NCBI RefSeq assembly: GCF_900104945.1
Contig: NZ_LT629736.1
Span: 558,001 to 622,000 of the forward strand
DNA length: 64,000 nucleotides
Origin: Halopseudomonas xinjiangensis
GTDB lineage: Bacteria > Pseudomonadota > Gammaproteobacteria > Pseudomonadales > Pseudomonadaceae
Direction: 5' to 3'
The notes beneath the pieces were generated by a model. That model had not been told where the DNA came from, searched no databases, and saw only the letters and a list, made by a program, of their open reading frames with translations. Positions 18,622-26,732 of the stretch are shown here, in pieces (positions within the stretch are counted from its first letter, which is position 1; the number at the start of each line of letters is the position of its first letter). Made by a program: the position numbers and the translations under genes.

Positions 18622-18647
18622 AAAAAGCCCGGAATCCCGGGCTTTTT
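18622..18647. terminator. bidirectional terminator between flhB and the convergent flavoprotein gene
   Basis: AAAAAGCCCGG-AATC-CCGGGCTTTTT is a perfect hairpin with A and T tracts on the two sides, so it can work on both strands. It starts directly after the flhB TAA and ends 10 nt before the end of the opposing gene. Confidence 0.92.
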
Positions 18648-18657
18648 CATTTCAGCA

Positions 18658-19623
18658 TCAGGCGCCGAGCAAGCGCTGGCGCGCTGCGAGATATTCACGC
18701 TTGAGCTCGGCAATGACCTGAGCGGTCGGCTGGACCGCGTCGATATTGCCGACGCCCTGGCCGGCGCCCCAGATGTCTCGCCACGCCTTCGATTTGCTGC
18801 TGCCGCCCGAGCCGAAGGACATAGTGCTCTTGTCGGCGACGGGCAGGTCGGCTGGATCCAGTCCGGCGTTTTCGATGCTGCCGCGCAGATAGTTGCCATG
18901 CACACCGGTGAACAGATTGGAATAGACCACGTCCTGCGCCGAGCTGTTGACGATCATGTCCTTGTACGCCTGGTCGGCGTTGGCTTCCGGCGTGGCGATG
19001 AAGCGCGTGCCCATGTAGGCGAAGTCGGCGCCCATCGCTTCGGCGGCCAGGATGTGCTCGCCGCGGCTGATCGAGCCGGAGAGTGCGATCGGGCCGTCAT
19101 AGAACTTGCGCACCTCCGACACCAGCGCGAACGGGCTCAGCGTGCCGGCATGCCCGCCGGCACCAGCGCAGACCAGGATCAGCCCGTCGACGCCGGCCTC
19201 GATGGCCTTTTCCGCATGGCGCACACTGATCACATCGTGGAAGACCTTGCCGCCGTAACTGTGCGCCACTTCGACCGCCTCGTGCGGCGCGCGCAGGCTG
19301 GTGATCATGATCGGCACCTTGTACTTGGCGCACATCTGCAGGTCATGCTGCAGGCGGTCGTTGGACTGGTGGACGATCTGGTTGACGGCGAACGGCGCGA
19401 CCTTCTTCTCCGGGTTCGCGCTCTGGTATTCAGCCAGCTCGGTGGTCAGCTGTTCGAGCCATTGCTCGAGAACTTCGGCGGGTCGAGCGTTCAGTGCCGG
19501 GAACGAACCGACAATGCCGCTCTTGCACTGTTCGGCAACCAGCCGCGGATTGGAGATGATGAACAACGGCGACCCGATAACCGGAATATCCAACTGAGCC
19601 TTGAGTGCCTGGGCGAACGACAT
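18658..19623 (-). CDS. nitronate monooxygenase-like flavin oxidoreductase (2-nitropropane dioxygenase family)
   Basis: The 321-residue TIM-barrel flavoprotein opens with DIPVIGSPLFIISNPRLV, the typical FMN-binding start (a Pro-hinged variant of the usual APM motif). It carries the phosphate-binding segment CAGAGGHAGTLS and the GS(I)S...GADFAYMGTRFIAT stretch of the family. Members oxidise alkyl nitronates or act as NADH:quinone reductases; the substrate cannot be fixed here. The chosen ATG follows GAGGAAGG by 5-6 nt; the longer opening lacks a ribosome site. It lies 91 nt behind pomB on the same strand and may be read through from it. Confidence 0.85.
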   Translation of the reverse strand: MSFAQALKAQLDIPVIGSPLFIISNPRLVAEQCKSGIVGSFPALNARPAEVLEQWLEQLTTELAEYQSANPEKKVAPFAVNQIVHQSNDRLQHDLQMCAKYKVPIMITSLRAPHEAVEVAHSYGGKVFHDVISVRHAEKAIEAGVDGLILVCAGAGGHAGTLSPFALVSEVRKFYDGPIALSGSISRGEHILAAEAMGADFAYMGTRFIATPEANADQAYKDMIVNSSAQDVVYSNLFTGVHGNYLRGSIENAGLDPADLPVADKSTMSFGSGGSSKSKAWRDIWGAGQGVGNIDAVQPTAQVIAELKREYLAARQRLLGA

Positions 19624-19714
19624 CGTGCCTTCCTCGTTGATGAGCAAGGCATGAGTGTAAACGCATTGGAACCTGGCCTTCCAGCGCATGGGCCTGCTAT
19701 CAATGCGCTTGCTG

Positions 19715-20653
19715 TTACGGCATCACCTGTGGCGAGCCGGCGTCCGGCAGGCTTGCAGGTTGCGGGGCGATGCCCGCCGAAACGCTGTCGCTCTCGGCTT
19801 GCATCAGCTTACGCAACTGCTCTTCGTAGGCCTGTATCGGTCCGGTCAGATCGAGGATGATTTCCACCCGCCGATTAAGCGTGCGCGTATCCGGCCAATC
19901 ATTGCTTGCCCGCGGCCTGGTATCGGCATAGCCCTGCACGCGGATGCGTTCCGGCTCCACGGTTTCGCTGGCCAGCAGCGCGTTGGCGACCGACGAGGCA
20001 CGGGCTGCCGACAGATCCCAGTTCGAACGAAAGCGCGGAGTGCTGATCGGTATGTTGTCGGTATGTCCTTCGATGGTGATCTCCCCGGGCAGCTCGGCCA
20101 GTACATCGGCAATACGCCACAGCACCTCTTCGAAGCCGGTAGTCATGTCTGCCGAGCCAGAGGGGAACGAGCCTTTCTCTTCGACACGAACAATAACGCG
20201 TTTGCGGTCATGTTCGAGCTGCAGCCGTCCTTCGGTCAGCTCCTGTTGCAATACGGCGGACAGCGCGTCGAGGCTGACCTCGATCTGCTCACGCGTGGTC
20301 TGCTCGACCTGCTGGGCGACAGAGCTCTCCCGATCCGCGCGTAGCGTGTCCAGTTGGGGGGCTTCCTGGCTGGTTTCCTGGCGCACGTTTTCAACCAGCG
20401 TTGGCTCGGGAACACTTGGCGAGAAACTATTGAAGATCGGACTGGTGCCCATGGGTATCTCGGTCGCCGGCACATCGCGCTGGACGCCGAAGGCCTTGGA
20501 CAACTCGCCGGCAATCTGCTTGAACTTCGCGGCGTCGATCTCGGAAAAAGACAACAGCAGTACGAAAAAGCACATCAGCAACGACATCAGATCCGCGAAG
20601 GTAACTACCCAGGCGGGAATGCCGGGCTTGTCCTCTTCTTCGGGCAGATCCAT
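19715..20653 (-). CDS. pomB: PomB-type (sodium-type) flagellar stator protein
   Basis: This 312-residue protein has a short acidic N-terminus and one membrane helix with the ion-binding aspartate (WVVTFADLMSLLMCFFVLLL, Asp21). The plug region FKQIAGELSKAFGVQ and the motif IPMGTSPI follow, then a C-terminal OmpA-like peptidoglycan-binding domain (IEGHTDNIPI, NRRVEIILDL). Cys28 after LM and the FADLMSLLMCFF stretch are those of Vibrio PomB rather than Pseudomonas MotB or MotD. It anchors the stator to peptidoglycan. Its ATG overlaps the pomA stop (TGATG). Confidence 0.88.
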   Translation of the reverse strand: MDLPEEEDKPGIPAWVVTFADLMSLLMCFFVLLLSFSEIDAAKFKQIAGELSKAFGVQRDVPATEIPMGTSPIFNSFSPSVPEPTLVENVRQETSQEAPQLDTLRADRESSVAQQVEQTTREQIEVSLDALSAVLQQELTEGRLQLEHDRKRVIVRVEEKGSFPSGSADMTTGFEEVLWRIADVLAELPGEITIEGHTDNIPISTPRFRSNWDLSAARASSVANALLASETVEPERIRVQGYADTRPRASNDWPDTRTLNRRVEIILDLTGPIQAYEEQLRKLMQAESDSVSAGIAPQPASLPDAGSPQVMP

Positions 20654-21423
20654 CAGGCCGGCTCCGCATCCGCGGGCTTGCCACGTTTTTTCGGCGGCAG
20701 ATAACTCGAGAGAAGCTGTTCGATGGTGCGCGGGTTGGTACCGTCCTGTATCGCCAGCACCGCGTCCGTCCAGAGCGCCTGCATGCGTGCTTCTTCGGTC
20801 ATGCGCAGGTTGAGCTTGTCGGCAATCGGCAGACAGATCATGGTTGCCAGCATCGCGCCGTAGAGGGTCGTGAGCAGTGCCACGGCCATCGCCGGTCCGA
20901 TGGACTTTGGATCTTCCATGTTTGAAAGCATCTGCACCAGACCGACCAGGGTCCCAATCATGCCCATTGCCGGTCCAACGTCACCCATCGCCGAGAAGAT
21001 CTTGGCGCCCCAGCGGTTGCGCTCGAGTGTCAGCACGCGCTCCTTGTCCAGAATCGCGCGCACCGTTTCCGGCGGGTGACCGTCAATCAGCAGCTGAACG
21101 CCGATTTTCAGGTAAGGGGAACTGATCTCCTTGTCTTCCAGCGCGAGCAGCCCCTGCTTGCGCGCAATACCGGCGAGTTCAACCAGTTCGTTGATGGTCG
21201 ACTCGACGTCCGGCAGCTTGAAGAAAAAGGCGCGGCCGGCCACTTTCATTGCACCAAGAAATTGATTGAGGCTGAACTTGGCCAGTACCACGAAGATGCT
21301 TCCGCCGATAACGATCAGCAGCGACGGCACGTTGACGAAGGTCAACGGCGAAGCGCCGAGCAGGATCGACGAAAGAATGATAGCCAGGGCGCCAACGAGC
21401 CCGACGAGAGTGGCGATATCCAC
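20653..21423 (-). CDS. pomA: PomA-type (sodium-type) flagellar stator protein
   Basis: The 256-residue protein has four membrane helices. The cytoplasmic loop contains the conserved charged residues that meet FliG, followed by the highly conserved VGPAMGMIGTLVGLVQML and IGPAMAVALLTTLYGAMLA. The start MDIATLVGLVGA and the VIGGSIFVVLAKF segment closely resemble Vibrio PomA. The start codon is GTG with AGGAG 5 nt upstream; no ATG fits the N-terminus. A TAGAAT -10-like hexamer lies about 85-90 nt upstream, with no convincing -35. Confidence 0.88.
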   Translation of the reverse strand: MDIATLVGLVGALAIILSSILLGASPLTFVNVPSLLIVIGGSIFVVLAKFSLNQFLGAMKVAGRAFFFKLPDVESTINELVELAGIARKQGLLALEDKEISSPYLKIGVQLLIDGHPPETVRAILDKERVLTLERNRWGAKIFSAMGDVGPAMGMIGTLVGLVQMLSNMEDPKSIGPAMAVALLTTLYGAMLATMICLPIADKLNLRMTEEARMQALWTDAVLAIQDGTNPRTIEQLLSSYLPPKKRGKPADAEPA

Positions 21424-21616
21424 ACTTGCTCCTAGGAAAACTATGCAGCCGATGCAACAGGAAGGGCAGGGCGGTCATGTCCAGCCAGCCCTGTGAAAAG
21501 CGCCGGCATTCTAACGGCAGCCGGCGGGATTTAGAATCGGCCGTGCAGCGGATTTCCTTAGGCCTGTTCGGTCTCGCGAAAGATATTTTTTCGGCGGAAT
21601 CCAAGCCGGGCGGTCT

Positions 21617-21632
21617 GAGCCGCCGGCGGCTC
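21617..21632. repeat. perfect 16-bp palindrome between pomA and the small charged-protein gene
   Basis: GAGCCGCC-GGCGGCTC is exactly self-complementary. It lies just past the end of the Rho-N-like gene and about 190 nt upstream of pomA, so it may be a protein-binding site or part of a transcript end. No T run flanks it. Confidence 0.4.
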
Positions 21633-21649
21633 GCCTCACCCTTGTCAGC

Positions 21650-22045
21650 TCAACTTAACGCCTTGATGAGTTCGTCCCTGCGCATCTTCGATCGGCCGGT
21701 GATGTTGCGCTCACGCGCTTTCTCCATCAGCTCGTCCTTGGAAAGCTCGGTCAACGAGCTGCTGCCGGAATTGTTCCGAGCCGAGCCGCGGTTTGGCGAG
21801 TCTCCCTCGCGCGCCTTGGCCGCACGATGCGCCGAATCCTTGCGATCGGCGCGCTTCTCGGTTTGGCTTTTCTGCCGGCCCGAGCCGCCCTTGCGTTCCC
21901 CGCCACCGGATTGCTTGTTCACGGTGGCCCACGCACGTGCCTCGGCTTCGTCTTCCGGCACCCCCTTTTCCTCGTAGCTCTCCTCGATATGCTCGGCTTT
22001 GCGTTGCTGCTTCTCGGTGTATTTGGACTTGTCTCCGCGTGGCAT
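21650..22045 (-). CDS. small, highly charged protein with C-terminal Rho-N/SAP-like domain
   Basis: The 131-residue product starts MPRGDKSKYTEKQQRKAEHI, followed by GVPEDEAEARAWATVNKQSGG, a signature common in proteins often labelled plasmid stabilisation or Rho-N proteins. A Lys/Arg/Ser/Gly-rich disordered middle leads to a helix-loop-helix resembling the Rho N-terminal or SAP domain (LSKDELMEKARERNITGRSK, then RRDELIKAL). This suggests nucleic-acid binding; the actual role is unknown. AGGAGAT gives a strong ribosome site 7 nt before the ATG. It is transcribed alone on the minus strand, 60 nt after the phosphoribosyltransferase. Confidence 0.75.
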   Translation of the reverse strand: MPRGDKSKYTEKQQRKAEHIEESYEEKGVPEDEAEARAWATVNKQSGGGERKGGSGRQKSQTEKRADRKDSAHRAAKAREGDSPNRGSARNNSGSSSLTELSKDELMEKARERNITGRSKMRRDELIKALS

Positions 22046-22104
22046 CGTTTATCTCCTGCGCTTGCAATGGATGGTTGGGATAGGTGAAGGCGATGAGCGC
22101 TGCA

Positions 22105-22779
22105 CTAACGCAGCGCTTCCCGCGCTTTTCCGAGCAAATCCACGACTTCGGCATCGGTCGTCTGGCCGAAGTCCTGGTAATGCTGGCCGACCGCGCGAAA
22201 CTGATCAGGCGCCAGGGGGCAAACCAGCTCATCGACCATCGGGCGCAGTTCGTCCAGCGAGTCCTGCGCGCCTACCGGAACTGCGAAGATCAACCGGTCT
22301 GGACCAGACTGCGTCAAGGCTGTCAGTGCTGCCTTGGCGGTGTTTCCGGTGACGACGCCATCGTCGACGACGATCACCTCTCGGCCGGCGATGTCCAACG
22401 GAGGCCTGTCTCCGCAATAGACAGCGCGTCGGCGCTCGATTTCTTCAAGCTGTCGCTGTTTTTCTTCCTCGAACCAGCTTCTGGGCACGTCGAACTGCGC
22501 CGCCATCCGTTGATCCACCACCCACTGTGGGGTGAGCCCATCGACTACGGCGCCGATAGCGAACTCTTCATGGCCCGGCGCGCCGATCTTGCGAACCATG
22601 ACCAGATCCAGTGGTGAGTCGAAAGATCGGGCAACTTCATACGCGACCGGCACGCCGCCGCGGGGCAAAGCGAGGACGATGGGCTTGCCCTGTACCACCG
22701 GGCGCAGCGCTGCAGCAAGGCTCTGGCCGGCTTCCCGACGGTTTCGATAGGCCGGCAAGGGCGTGAATGATCGGCTCAT
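22105..22779 (-). CDS. phosphoribosyltransferase-family protein
   Basis: The 224-residue protein has the PRPP-binding motif VIVVDDGVVTGNTAKAAL (about residues 134-151). An N-terminal region characteristic of an erythromycin-esterase-linked subfamily is also present (VLALPRGGVPVAYEVA, MVRKIGAPGHEEFAIGAV). The substrate base is unknown. It begins 2 nt after the stop of the erythromycin-esterase-like gene and is surely cotranscribed with it. An inverted repeat, AGCGCTGC-N6-GCAGCGCT, spans its stop codon (22096-22117) but lacks a T tract. Confidence 0.85.
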   Translation of the reverse strand: MSRSFTPLPAYRNRREAGQSLAAALRPVVQGKPIVLALPRGGVPVAYEVARSFDSPLDLVMVRKIGAPGHEEFAIGAVVDGLTPQWVVDQRMAAQFDVPRSWFEEEKQRQLEEIERRRAVYCGDRPPLDIAGREVIVVDDGVVTGNTAKAALTALTQSGPDRLIFAVPVGAQDSLDELRPMVDELVCPLAPDQFRAVGQHYQDFGQTTDAEVVDLLGKAREALR

Positions 22780-22781
22780 GG

Positions 22782-24143
22782 TCAGACTCCATACGGGTAG
22801 GTGTCGGCTTCGGAGGGCGAGTCGGTGCTGTGAGCCAGCGGGGTGACCGCACCGGTCTTTTCGAGCCAGACGTAGCTATCGAACTGCTCTGCCAGGACTG
22901 CCTGGGAGTAATGACTGCGCCGCTCGCTTTCCGGGCGATAAATCACACCAATAGCCCGCGCCAGCAGTGGTTGGCCCAGCGCATCGCGCAGCGCCTTGCG
23001 GTCTGAGCCGCGCCAGTCGGTAAGCGAGGCGGGGATGCCAGCCTGGAGAAACTGCTGTTCCCAGCTATCGGGCCGGGAGGGGACGACATCCTTGATATGC
23101 ATGACGCCGTCCCATTCGTCAGCGGCGGCTACCTGCCCGCGATCAGTGCCCATGCCGATCAGGACCGCTTCGGAACCAAACGCGGCACGGCACAGCTGGC
23201 CGATGTTGAATCGGCCACCCCAGCCCATGCTGGTGGCTCGCGCATCGCCGATGTGCGAATTGTGAGCCCAGACGATGATCTTCGCGTCTGATCCGCGTTG
23301 CTCCAGCAGCGCCTCGAGCGTGTCGAACATGTGCTGATCGCGCAGGTTCCAGGACTCGGCCGAGCCGCGGTAGATAGATCGGTAATACTGCTCGGCGGCA
23401 CGAATCACGCGTGCGTTCTGGGTCGCGCTGAAATGCTCTTCATGCTGCTCGGGTGTGCCCGCCAGGCGCGCTTTGAGCAGCGCCTGGAGCTGCTCGACGA
23501 TCGCGTCCTCGCAGGGGTCTTTCCCATCACGCTCGACCATGTGGCCGTACAGGACGGGGTCGTCCTGCCAGGGCGACAGGCAGGCGTAACGTTCCCGAGC
23601 CTGTCGGGCCAACGTCGTATCGGTCTGGTCAAGATACTGCAACACCTGACCGATCGAGTCGCACAGGCTGTAGACATCGAGCCCGCGAAAGGCTACGCGT
23701 TGCTCATCGGCGCGTGGCGCATTGTAATCGCGCAGCCAGTCAGCGAACTCGACTATCTCAGCGTTCTTCCACATCCAGGCCGGAAAACGCCTGAACGCCT
23801 GCTCATGCCACTGGCGGGTAGCGGATCGGCGAACGTAGGCGTCGATCCGCCCGGCATCCGGCCAATCGGCCTCTGCGGCCACGATATTGAACCCATGCCG
23901 TTCGATGAGCGCGCGGCTTATAGCTGCTCGTGTGCGGTAGAACTCGCTGGTCCCGTGGCTCGCCTCGCCGATCAGCACGATGCGCGCTGCTCCGTACCGA
24001 TCGAACATCGCGGCGAACTCTTCGCTCTCGAGGTCCGGCAATGGTTCGGCATATTGGCGTAGCAACGGAACCGCATCCACCTGAAGCTCAGCGGGACGAT
24101 GCAGTGCGAATCTGGGCAGTCCTGCTTTGTTGGCTGAAGACAT
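22782..24143 (-). CDS. erythromycin esterase-family protein (EreA/SuccinoglycanBP-like fold)
   Basis: The 453-residue protein shows the family motifs IGEASHGTSEFYRTRAAISR near residues 55-75 (His as catalytic base in Ere enzymes) and VAAEADWPDAGRIDAYVR. WAHNSHIGDARAT is the second conserved histidine block. Despite the name, most members next to phosphoribosyltransferases have no demonstrated macrolide activity. The ATG at the second in-frame start has GAGGCG 7 nt upstream and is preferred to a GTG 6 nt earlier. It leads a two-gene operon with the phosphoribosyltransferase; about 190 nt separate it from the GH65 gene behind. Confidence 0.85.
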   Translation of the reverse strand: MSSANKAGLPRFALHRPAELQVDAVPLLRQYAEPLPDLESEEFAAMFDRYGAARIVLIGEASHGTSEFYRTRAAISRALIERHGFNIVAAEADWPDAGRIDAYVRRSATRQWHEQAFRRFPAWMWKNAEIVEFADWLRDYNAPRADEQRVAFRGLDVYSLCDSIGQVLQYLDQTDTTLARQARERYACLSPWQDDPVLYGHMVERDGKDPCEDAIVEQLQALLKARLAGTPEQHEEHFSATQNARVIRAAEQYYRSIYRGSAESWNLRDQHMFDTLEALLEQRGSDAKIIVWAHNSHIGDARATSMGWGGRFNIGQLCRAAFGSEAVLIGMGTDRGQVAAADEWDGVMHIKDVVPSRPDSWEQQFLQAGIPASLTDWRGSDRKALRDALGQPLLARAIGVIYRPESERRSHYSQAVLAEQFDSYVWLEKTGAVTPLAHSTDSPSEADTYPYGV

Positions 24144-24329
24144 GATCACGCCTCGAAACGAAACCGAACCTCAGGGCAGCATTGAGCCGTTTTACAGGAG
24201 ACCGGACGAGCGAGGTCGTGTTCCCGCTCTGGTGGGTCAACCTGTCCGGCTATCCGGAATGTCGCCTTGAACCAGACCAGTGGCCGGTCTCGACCGCGCC
24301 GCGGTGCGCTCGGTAAGGTGAGCAGCCCT

Positions 24330-26732
24330 CTACTTTCGCTGCGTGTGGATCGCCAGCGCATTACCCTGGTCAAGCCAGGCCTGGCCAGTGGGATGGTGGA
24401 CCAGGACCGGCCCTCTATCGGTTTTTTCCACGACGAGACGCAAGACATCGCCTGACAGGGCAATCGACAGCTCGGCACCACGGAACCAGACCTTCTGCTC
24501 GACATCGCCAAGCGAGTGCGGGGGAGCCGGCAGGACGTGAAGCCCGTCCTGCTCCGGCCAGATGCCGAGGTAGTGTCGTTGCAGCACGTCGAGGGAGCCG
24601 GACATCGCGCCGAGGTGAATACCTTCAAGAGTCCCGCTTTGCGATGGCGCAGCCAGGTCGACCGCTGCCGTATCGAGGAAATATCGCCACGACGCTCCGG
24701 CATCGAGATGCGTGAGCGCGCCGGCACATACGACCGTGGACAGGCTCGATTCGTGCGTGATATGTCCGAGGTGGTATTCGGCGGTGCGCCGGATATCCGC
24801 CTCATCGAACCGGTAGCCAAGCCGGTTCACCAACTCCAGCAAGACTCTGGGCGGAAAAAGGTGCAACAGCATCAGGACGTCGGGCTGTTTGCTCAACTGG
24901 TAGCGGTCACACCGGTCTCCCTTGGCTTCGAGCATCCAGTCCAGGCGAGGCCGATCGTCGTGCAACCACGCGTCCGGCGGCGGCAGCAGGTCCTTGAAAC
25001 CATCGAACTGGCTGAGTACGCCGTTTTCCAGAAGCGGCAGGTACATCCGATCGGCTATGTCGCACCACAACTTCGGTTCGTCGGGCTGCAGACCGATTCG
25101 CTCTCTCAGCTCGATGGCCTGATAATCGCGCAGGTTGGCGATTACCTGCTTGCCCAGGCGTAGCGTCCAGCACGCCATGAGATTGGTATAGGCGTTGTTG
25201 TCCAGCCCCGGCCGATCTCGATCTGGGTACAGGTTGTGATATTCGTCAGGGCCGATGACGCCACGAATGACGTAGCGCTCCGAGGCCTCGTCGAATTCGA
25301 CTGCGCTTGCCCAGAACCGCGCCACTTCCAGGATCAGCTCGCCGGCTTCGTTGGCCAGCAACGCCTGGTCACCGGTAGCGAGGAACAGTTGCCAGGCGTC
25401 GTAAGCGATTGCCGACCCGATGTGCCATTGCAGATGTGTGTAGTCCGGCATCCAGCGGCCGGACAACGGGTTTTGCTGGAACGGAGGGGTTTCCTCTTCG
25501 CCGTCCGACCCGCTACGCCAGGGGAACATGGCACCACTCAACCCGGCGCGGCGAGCACGTTCGCGCGCCGTGTCCAGGCGGCGATGACGGTAGCTGAGCA
25601 GGCCGCGGGCCAGTTCGGGAAAGTGACTGACCAGGAAGGGAAAAGCAAATATCTCGTCCCAGAATACCTGTCCGTAATAGCCCTCGTGCCAGCCGCGGGG
25701 AGGGAAGCCCTGATCACGCTCCAGACTATGCGGTGATACGGCTTGCAGCAGGTGGAATGCATGTAGTCGCAGGGCGCGCTCGAGTTTGTCATCGCTCAGA
25801 CGCATGGGCATCTGCGCCCATAGCTCGCTCCATTTCAGCTCGTGCTCGGTGCGCAGCGCTTCGAATGGCTGGTGGGGGAGGGAAGTCAGAACCTGGTCGT
25901 GCGCGCGCCTGGCATCGGCGGGGATCTGATCGTCAGTCAATACGACGACACGCTTCTCGATAACCAGTCGCTGCTCGCCAGCCGGGCGGACGATCGTCTC
26001 CTGGCAAAGTCGGTCGCGGCACAATACCCCGTCCCAGTCGACGGCCTTGCCCGGCACAATGGTGTGCACTGCCATCGCCAGTCGACGTCCCGGCGAGGTG
26101 AGGTGGGCGTTCAGCGTAGCATGGCCGTCGCGGCTGTTTTCGATATGCACGTCTTTCAGTCGGCGACCTTCGTACGCCAGATTCTTGTTAATCAGGCTGT
26201 TATCGACCGAGCCGTCCAACACCGTTCGCAAATGGACATGTTCCAGGCCGGCAGGCAAATCGAGTTCCCAGCGCAGCACGGCAAGGTGAGGGTCGGCCAT
26301 GCTGACGAAGCGCACCTCTTCAAGTTCCCAGGTACGACCCGCCAGGACAAAGCAGATCCGTCGGCGTAGCTGGCCGGCGTCCATGTGCAGGCTTTGCTGG
26401 TAGCGCTGCAGTTCGACGGCGTGCAGGTCGAACCACTGTTGTCCGTCCGGCGAGACACTCAGACCAAAAGGATCAGGCAGCCTGGCGAGAGCCGCCAACT
26501 CGGACGTCGTACCGTTGACGTCTCGTGGGGCCTTGTCGTACCAGCCAGCACAGTACAGTCCCGCGTAATGGGAGGGATGACCTGCATGACAGGCCGAGGT
26601 TTCAGGCGCGCTGGCGCGCCAGGACAGGACGCCATTGCCAAGCGCAAGCAATGCTTCGCGCCGCCTTTCGTCGATTGGCTCGAACTGATCGAATACGACT
26701 TGCCAGCTTGTCGCTTCACTAACCATCGACAC
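24330..26732 (-). CDS. glycoside hydrolase family 65 protein, probable inverting disaccharide phosphorylase
   Basis: The 800-residue protein has the GH65 plan: an N-terminal beta-sandwich domain (1-270), an (alpha/alpha)6 barrel and a C-terminal jelly roll. Substrate-site motifs are YGQVFWDEIFAFPF and SKQPDVLML. The general acid is Glu497 in GVIGPDEYHN. Phosphate-site motifs THESSLS and GIHLGAMSG argue for a phosphorylase rather than a hydrolase. The family releases beta-glucose 1-phosphate from trehalose, maltose, kojibiose, nigerose or glucosylglycerol; which one is undetermined. It overlaps the end of the PfkB gene. A GTG with AAGGCG upstream is used; an ATG 6 nt inside is the alternative. 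Confidence 0.85.
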   Translation of the reverse strand: MSMVSEATSWQVVFDQFEPIDERRREALLALGNGVLSWRASAPETSACHAGHPSHYAGLYCAGWYDKAPRDVNGTTSELAALARLPDPFGLSVSPDGQQWFDLHAVELQRYQQSLHMDAGQLRRRICFVLAGRTWELEEVRFVSMADPHLAVLRWELDLPAGLEHVHLRTVLDGSVDNSLINKNLAYEGRRLKDVHIENSRDGHATLNAHLTSPGRRLAMAVHTIVPGKAVDWDGVLCRDRLCQETIVRPAGEQRLVIEKRVVVLTDDQIPADARRAHDQVLTSLPHQPFEALRTEHELKWSELWAQMPMRLSDDKLERALRLHAFHLLQAVSPHSLERDQGFPPRGWHEGYYGQVFWDEIFAFPFLVSHFPELARGLLSYRHRRLDTARERARRAGLSGAMFPWRSGSDGEEETPPFQQNPLSGRWMPDYTHLQWHIGSAIAYDAWQLFLATGDQALLANEAGELILEVARFWASAVEFDEASERYVIRGVIGPDEYHNLYPDRDRPGLDNNAYTNLMACWTLRLGKQVIANLRDYQAIELRERIGLQPDEPKLWCDIADRMYLPLLENGVLSQFDGFKDLLPPPDAWLHDDRPRLDWMLEAKGDRCDRYQLSKQPDVLMLLHLFPPRVLLELVNRLGYRFDEADIRRTAEYHLGHITHESSLSTVVCAGALTHLDAGASWRYFLDTAAVDLAAPSQSGTLEGIHLGAMSGSLDVLQRHYLGIWPEQDGLHVLPAPPHSLGDVEQKVWFRGAELSIALSGDVLRLVVEKTDRGPVLVHHPTGQAWLDQGNALAIHTQRK

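Noticed and set aside
19715-21423. MotCD or MotAB stator naming
   Set aside because: The membrane and plug motifs match the PomAB type, and no che genes flank the pair as they do for motCD.
22782-24143. Macrolide resistance gene
   Set aside because: Family membership alone does not show resistance; the PRTase partner and chromosomal context suggest another role.
24144-24329. Possible small gene between the erythromycin-esterase-like and GH65 genes
   Set aside because: Frames here are extensions or shadows of neighbours, without a ribosome site or coherent product.
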